Origin: Aliishimia ponticola
GTDB lineage: Bacteria; Pseudomonadota; Alphaproteobacteria; Rhodobacterales; Rhodobacteraceae
Length of the DNA: 64,000 nt
Assembly: GCF_004803475.1 (NCBI RefSeq)
Contig: NZ_SRKY01000003.1
Span: 186,001 to 250,000 of the forward strand
Direction: 5' to 3'
Shown here: positions 60,634 through 64,000 of the stretch, one piece after another
Numbering within the stretch: position 1 is the stretch's first letter
How the letters are laid out: each line of letters starts with the position of its first letter
Notes under the pieces: generated by a model
The model's database searches: none
What the model was told of the DNA's origin: nothing
What the model saw: the letters and a program-made list of their open reading frames with translations, nothing else
Translations under genes and position numbers: made by a program

Positions 60634-62232
60634 TTACTCAGCCGGAACGCCGACCTGGGCGCGGACACGTTCGCCGCCCCGGATCGTCATCCACAAGTTC
60701 CACACCATGATGATCGCACCCGTGAGATAGAGCAGGCCACCTGTGCCACGCACCACATACATCGGGAATTTCGCGCTCACGGTGTCCGCGAAGGAGTTCA
60801 CCAGGAACCCTTGGCTGTCCACTTCACGCCACATCAGGCCTTCCATGATCCCGGTCACCCACATCGACGCCGCGTAAAGGACGATACCGATGGTGGCGAG
60901 CCAGAAGTGCCAGTTGATCGCGGGCAGAGAGTACATCTCTTTGCGGCCCCAAAGGCGCGGCGCAAGGAAGTAGAGCGCCCCGAAGGAGATCATGCCGTTC
61001 CAGCCAAGTGCGCCGGAGTGAACGTGACCAATGGTCCAGTCGGTATAGTGGCTCAGGCTGTTGACCGCGCGGATCGACATCATCGGACCCTCGAAGGTCG
61101 ACATGCCGTAGAACGCGATGGAGATGACGAACATCCGAATGATCGGGTCTGTCCGCAGCTTGTCCCACGCCCCTTGCAGGGTCATCAGGCCGTTGATCAT
61201 CCCGCCCCAGGACGGCATCCAGAGCACGATGGAGAACACCATGCCAAGGGTCGACGCCCAGTCCGGCAGCGCGGTGTAATGCAAGTGGTGCGGACCGGCC
61301 CAGATATAGATGAAGATCAGTGCCCAGAAGTGGATGATCGATAGCTTGTAGGAATAGACCGGGCGCTCTGCCTGTTTCGGCACGAAATAGTACATCATGC
61401 CCAGGAACCCGGCGGTCAGGAAGAAGCCCACGGCGTTGTGACCGTACCACCACTGCGTCATGGCATCCTGCACACCCGCGAAGACCTGCACCGATTTGGA
61501 CCCCCAGATCGTCACCGGGATCGACAGGTTGTTGACGATATGCAGCATCGCAACGGTGATGATGAAGGCAAGGAAGAACCAGTTGGCGACATAGATGTGC
61601 TTTTCCCGGCGCTTGAAGATCGTGCCAAGGAAGACAACCAGGAAGGCCACCCAGACAAGGGTCAGCCAGATATCCACGTACCATTCAGGTTCGGCATATT
61701 CCTTCGACTGTGTCGCACCCAGCAGATAGCCGGTGGCGGCCAGCACGATGAACAGCTGATACCCCCAAAAGACAAACCACGCGAGATTGCCGCCAAACAG
61801 GCGCGCGCCCGACGTGCGCTGCACCACATAGAAGGCGGACATGATGAGAGCATTGCCCCCAAACGCAAAAATCACCGCACTTGTGTGCAGCGGTCTGAGC
61901 CGTCCGAAATTGGTAAAGGGTTGGCCCCAATCGAAATTCAAGACCGGAAATGCCAGTTGGAAGGCGATGAACACCCCCGCAGCAAAGCCTACGACCCCCC
62001 AGAAAGCCGTAGCGATTACACCTGCGCGCACGACGCCGTCCATATACCCATTGGCATCGACGACTGGTACTGTTTCTCCCGTTTGGCGCAGCGTCCAGAT
62101 GAACATGCCCGCTGCAACAAGGAAGATCAGAATCCCGTGCACGCGAAACGCCAGATCGACGCCCTGATAGCCCGCGTAAAGCGCGACCAGAGACACCAGA
62201 CCAAGCGCGATAAGTTTGACGGTTTGTGACAT
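60634..62232 (-). CDS. ccoN: Cbb3 oxidase catalytic subunit CcoN
   Basis: 532 residues, about 12 TM helices. Heme/CuB ligand histidines occur in [55 protein letters not shown] and [20 protein letters not shown]. High-affinity O2 reduction in microaerobic respiration. First gene of ccoNOQP; a perfect FnrL-type box is 91 bp upstream. Confidence 0.97.
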   Translation of the reverse strand: MSQTVKLIALGLVSLVALYAGYQGVDLAFRVHGILIFLVAAGMFIWTLRQTGETVPVVDANGYMDGVVRAGVIATAFWGVVGFAAGVFIAFQLAFPVLNFDWGQPFTNFGRLRPLHTSAVIFAFGGNALIMSAFYVVQRTSGARLFGGNLAWFVFWGYQLFIVLAATGYLLGATQSKEYAEPEWYVDIWLTLVWVAFLVVFLGTIFKRREKHIYVANWFFLAFIITVAMLHIVNNLSIPVTIWGSKSVQVFAGVQDAMTQWWYGHNAVGFFLTAGFLGMMYYFVPKQAERPVYSYKLSIIHFWALIFIYIWAGPHHLHYTALPDWASTLGMVFSIVLWMPSWGGMINGLMTLQGAWDKLRTDPIIRMFVISIAFYGMSTFEGPMMSIRAVNSLSHYTDWTIGHVHSGALGWNGMISFGALYFLAPRLWGRKEMYSLPAINWHFWLATIGIVLYAASMWVTGIMEGLMWREVDSQGFLVNSFADTVSAKFPMYVVRGTGGLLYLTGAIIMVWNLWMTIRGGERVRAQVGVPAE

Positions 62233-62322
62233 TTATTGCCCCTCAATACCTTCGCGTGTCAGAATCACGGACATGACTTGCCCGTTCCTAGATTGGACTA
62301 AGCCCCCGCTCCCGGCCCAACC

Positions 62323-62336
62323 TTGATCCAGATCAA
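62323..62336 (-). promoter_or_regulatory. FnrL-type box upstream of ccoN
   Basis: TTGAT-CCAG-ATCAA, a perfect FNR/FnrL site, 90 bp upstream of the ccoN start. With the box at 57394 it places both cco operons under the adjacent fnrL product. Confidence 0.88.
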
Positions 62337-62391
62337 GCGCTTATTATGTAAGGTGGTCAAGTGGGCTATATTGGCGGGTGCTCAGCGCACC

Positions 62392-63360
62392 CTATGGCTG
62401 GCCACCCAACAGGCGCTGCATCGCGCGCGCGGCGAAGTCATCATCCTGCGGCTTGAGCATCTGCTGCGCCAGAAACCAATAGAAATACTTGGCAAATTGG
62501 AAACCGTCGGCAAAGTCCCTGGCCCGCGTCAGGTTATGCGCCAGCGCGTCGGTATCGCGGCAGACAAGGCTGGCATGATGGTAATCACAGCGCGCACAGG
62601 TCAGCACGGGCTTGGCCTGCATTAGCGCCTCGAACCCCACCGCAGAATTCTGCGTCACCACTACGTCACAAGCCGCAATCAGGTCATGCACGCTGGCATC
62701 CTGCACGGTCACGTTGTCCAGACTGTCGCATAGCCCGGTGATCTGCGCCTGCCGTTCGGGCGATTGCAGCGGATGCAGTTTGACATAGACGTGCCCAGCC
62801 CATGCTGCGGCGGTGCGGATCATTTCCTCGGTCGTGAGGTCATGCACCCGGTCGCGGTATTTTTCGATATCCTGCGTGACGACAAAAACGCTTGCCGGGG
62901 GCAAACCGGCGGCACTGCGCGGCGGCTGTGGCCGTTTCGACAGGTTCTTGCCGATCATGCGCTGGCGAAGCTGCCGCATGAACTGCCGGGCGCGGGCGCC
63001 GTCGATCTGCTGCGGGTCGAACGCCGCCTCGACCAGCGAAGAGTTCCAGAAATAGCCTTGCGGGTCGAGATACCAGTAGTTGCGGATGTAAGAGGGGTGC
63101 GCATGCCAGATATGCGCGCCGCGGTGCCGCTTCGGGCCGACAACGATCTGCGGACGGGTCTGCGCCATCAACGCCACCGCGTTAAGGTCGCCATCGCGCA
63201 CAATCCGGGGCGCATAGCCCGCCGCGATCAGCGCCTGCCCCAGTTTTTCGAAAAACCCCGCCTCGCCCCGCAGGATATGGCCGTACCACGTGTCATCCGC
63301 ATGGACGATGACCGACCGTTCGGGCGCGCGCGGCCCCGACATCGCGGTGAAAGCGCCCAT
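62392..63360 (-). CDS. Capsule-synthesis-like (KpsC/KpsS, PF05159-type) protein
   Basis: 322 residues (or 316 from the inner ATG at 63342). The C-terminal half has DIEKYRDRVHDLTTEEMIRTAAAWAGHVYVKLHPLQSPE and VVTQNSAVGFEALMQAKPVLTC, which match the HP and QNS..EAL motifs of the CMP-Kdo-utilising capsule proteins; the N-terminal half (HPSYIRNYWYLDPQGYFWNSSL) fits also. So it is probably a glycosyltransferase for surface polysaccharide, cytoplasmic. No other capsule gene is nearby. It follows fnrL by 13 bp on the same strand, thus an odd member of the fnrL transcript. Confidence 0.75.
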   Translation of the reverse strand: MGAFTAMSGPRAPERSVIVHADDTWYGHILRGEAGFFEKLGQALIAAGYAPRIVRDGDLNAVALMAQTRPQIVVGPKRHRGAHIWHAHPSYIRNYWYLDPQGYFWNSSLVEAAFDPQQIDGARARQFMRQLRQRMIGKNLSKRPQPPRSAAGLPPASVFVVTQDIEKYRDRVHDLTTEEMIRTAAAWAGHVYVKLHPLQSPERQAQITGLCDSLDNVTVQDASVHDLIAACDVVVTQNSAVGFEALMQAKPVLTCARCDYHHASLVCRDTDALAHNLTRARDFADGFQFAKYFYWFLAQQMLKPQDDDFAARAMQRLLGGQP

Positions 63361-63373
63361 CTAGGATGACGCC

Positions 63374-64000
63374 TTAGTCGAGAATACCGCCATCATCGTC
63401 ATCGCCCGATTCCATCATCAGCGCGATGAGATCCTTGATCACGATCACTTTCTTGCCCTGAACGTCGATCACACCATCCTTGCGCAGCGCGGTCAGTTGG
63501 CGCGACACGGTTTCGATGGTCAGCCCCAGATAGGTCGCCATGACCTCGCGCGTCAGGGGCAATTCCAGCCGAAGATCCTCGCCCAGTTCTTCACCGCCGG
63601 GCCGGGCCGATCGCTTCTGGATCAACAGCAGGAAGGACGCGACTTTCTCGCGCGCGGTCTTGCGGCCCAGAAGCAGCATCCAGTCGCGCGCGGCATCCAG
63701 TTCATCCAGCGCCATTTCAAGCATCCGCTCGGACACATGCGGCGTGCGCGTCACCATCTGTTCGAATGGCGCGCGGCGGAAACAGCACAGCGTCACGTCG
63801 CTGATCGCCTGAATATCGTATTGCGCATGGGTGCGCCCCGGACGCCCAATGAAATCAGAAGGCAAAAGCAGCCCGACGATCTGGGTCCGCCCATCCTCCA
63901 TCACCCGGCTCAGCGTGGCTGTCCCGGTCACGACCGACGATACCGTTGTCAGGTCGTCACCGCGCACGGCGATGGTCTGACCGGCCTTGTAGGTGCGGTA
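63374..64000 (-). CDS. fnrL: FNR/CRP-family oxygen regulator FnrL, 5' end cut by window
   Basis: 209 codons are visible, missing the N-terminus with expected iron-sulfur cysteines. Cyclic-nucleotide-like beta-barrel (GTATLSRVMEDGRTQIVGLLLPSDFIGRPG), long dimer helix (VSERMLEMALDELDAARDWMLLLGRKTAREKVASFLL) and HTH (LPLTREVMATYLGLTIETVSRQLTALRKDG). The E-T-V-S-R-Q recognition helix is that of FNR proteins binding TTGAT-N4-ATCAA. It regulates the cco operons here and, in relatives, anaerobic heme and photosynthesis genes. Confidence 0.93.
   Translation of the reverse strand, partial: YRTYKAGQTIAVRGDDLTTVSSVVTGTATLSRVMEDGRTQIVGLLLPSDFIGRPGRTHAQYDIQAISDVTLCCFRRAPFEQMVTRTPHVSERMLEMALDELDAARDWMLLLGRKTAREKVASFLLLIQKRSARPGGEELGEDLRLELPLTREVMATYLGLTIETVSRQLTALRKDGVIDVQGKKVIVIKDLIALMMESGDDDDGGILD

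Noticed and set aside
1-64000. CRISPR array, tRNA, rRNA, tmRNA, SRP RNA
   Set aside because: No regularly spaced repeats, and no cloverleaf or conserved rRNA, tmRNA or SRP RNA segments were recognised by eye on either strand. A dedicated RNA search could still find a missed short gene.

Overview
The window looks like a chromosomal segment of a high-GC marine alphaproteobacterium of the Rhodobacterales (Roseobacter group). The evidence is the fnrL / ccoNOQP / ccoGHIS block with TTGAT-N4-ATCAA boxes, a choline-O-sulfate to betaine gene set under a BetI-type repressor, DUF1127 and DUF2927 proteins, and alphaproteobacterial versions of rnpB, gatCA, tadA and rpmG. Both window ends cut through genes. 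No prophage, CRISPR array, rRNA or tRNA gene was seen. The only clear mobile element is one 873-bp IS5/IS427-type insertion sequence with a broken transposase.

Layout. 0-6.8 kb, minus strand: a small membrane protein, betB, a short BCCT transporter, betC and betI with a palindromic operator, then DMT and LysE-type exporters. 7-14.5 kb: a low-GC small gene, yebC, two SLC13 permeases and a bile-acid-type symporter overlapping a KstD-like FAD dehydrogenase. 14.5-18.3 kb: EamA transporter, YmdB-like phosphodiesterase, 5-formyl-THF cyclo-ligase and mgtE in a tightly overlapped minus-strand run. 18.4-23.6 kb: purine deamination and amine handling (guanine deaminase, WYL regulator, RidA-like protein, 8-oxoguanine deaminase, HisN-like phosphatase, XRE regulator). 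23.9-27.7 kb: quinone oxidoreductase, a LysR/DUF1127 divergent pair, a Bax-inhibitor-1 protein and a P-loop kinase. 27.8-36.4 kb: rpmG, chrA, RNase P RNA, ampD, an Excalibur-like lipoprotein, gatCA, a ceramidase-family protein, a UPF0173 hydrolase, tadA and rluB.

36.5-42.7 kb is the most unusual block: a 29-residue membrane peptide, an XpaC-like protein, TelA, a DUF2927 lipoprotein, a 4-helix membrane protein, an SPFH protein with a C-terminal GYF-like domain, and a zinc-ribbon protein with a C-terminal membrane anchor, all on one strand. It reads like an uncharacterised envelope-stress or toxic-anion system. 42.9-52.3 kb: nitroreductase, dtd, glycerate kinase, a CocE-type hydrolase and a complete peptide/nickel-type ABC importer, with a 21-codon open frame bridging its second permease and its ATPase. 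The IS element follows, inserted exactly at the ATPase stop codon.

53.2-64 kb is the microaerobic respiration block: ccoGHIS, ccoNOQP and fnrL, with FnrL-type boxes before ccoG and ccoN. A second LysR/DUF1127 divergent pair sits between the two cco operons. Both LysR/DUF1127 pairs share the same promoter layout: two T-N11-A palindromes, one directly before the LysR start and one about 40 bp before the DUF1127 start, but with different half-site sequences. A 21-bp intergenic motif, GAGTATTT-N3-GAACAATGAA, occurs three times; two copies lie exactly 8 nt past the stop codon of a minus-strand gene.
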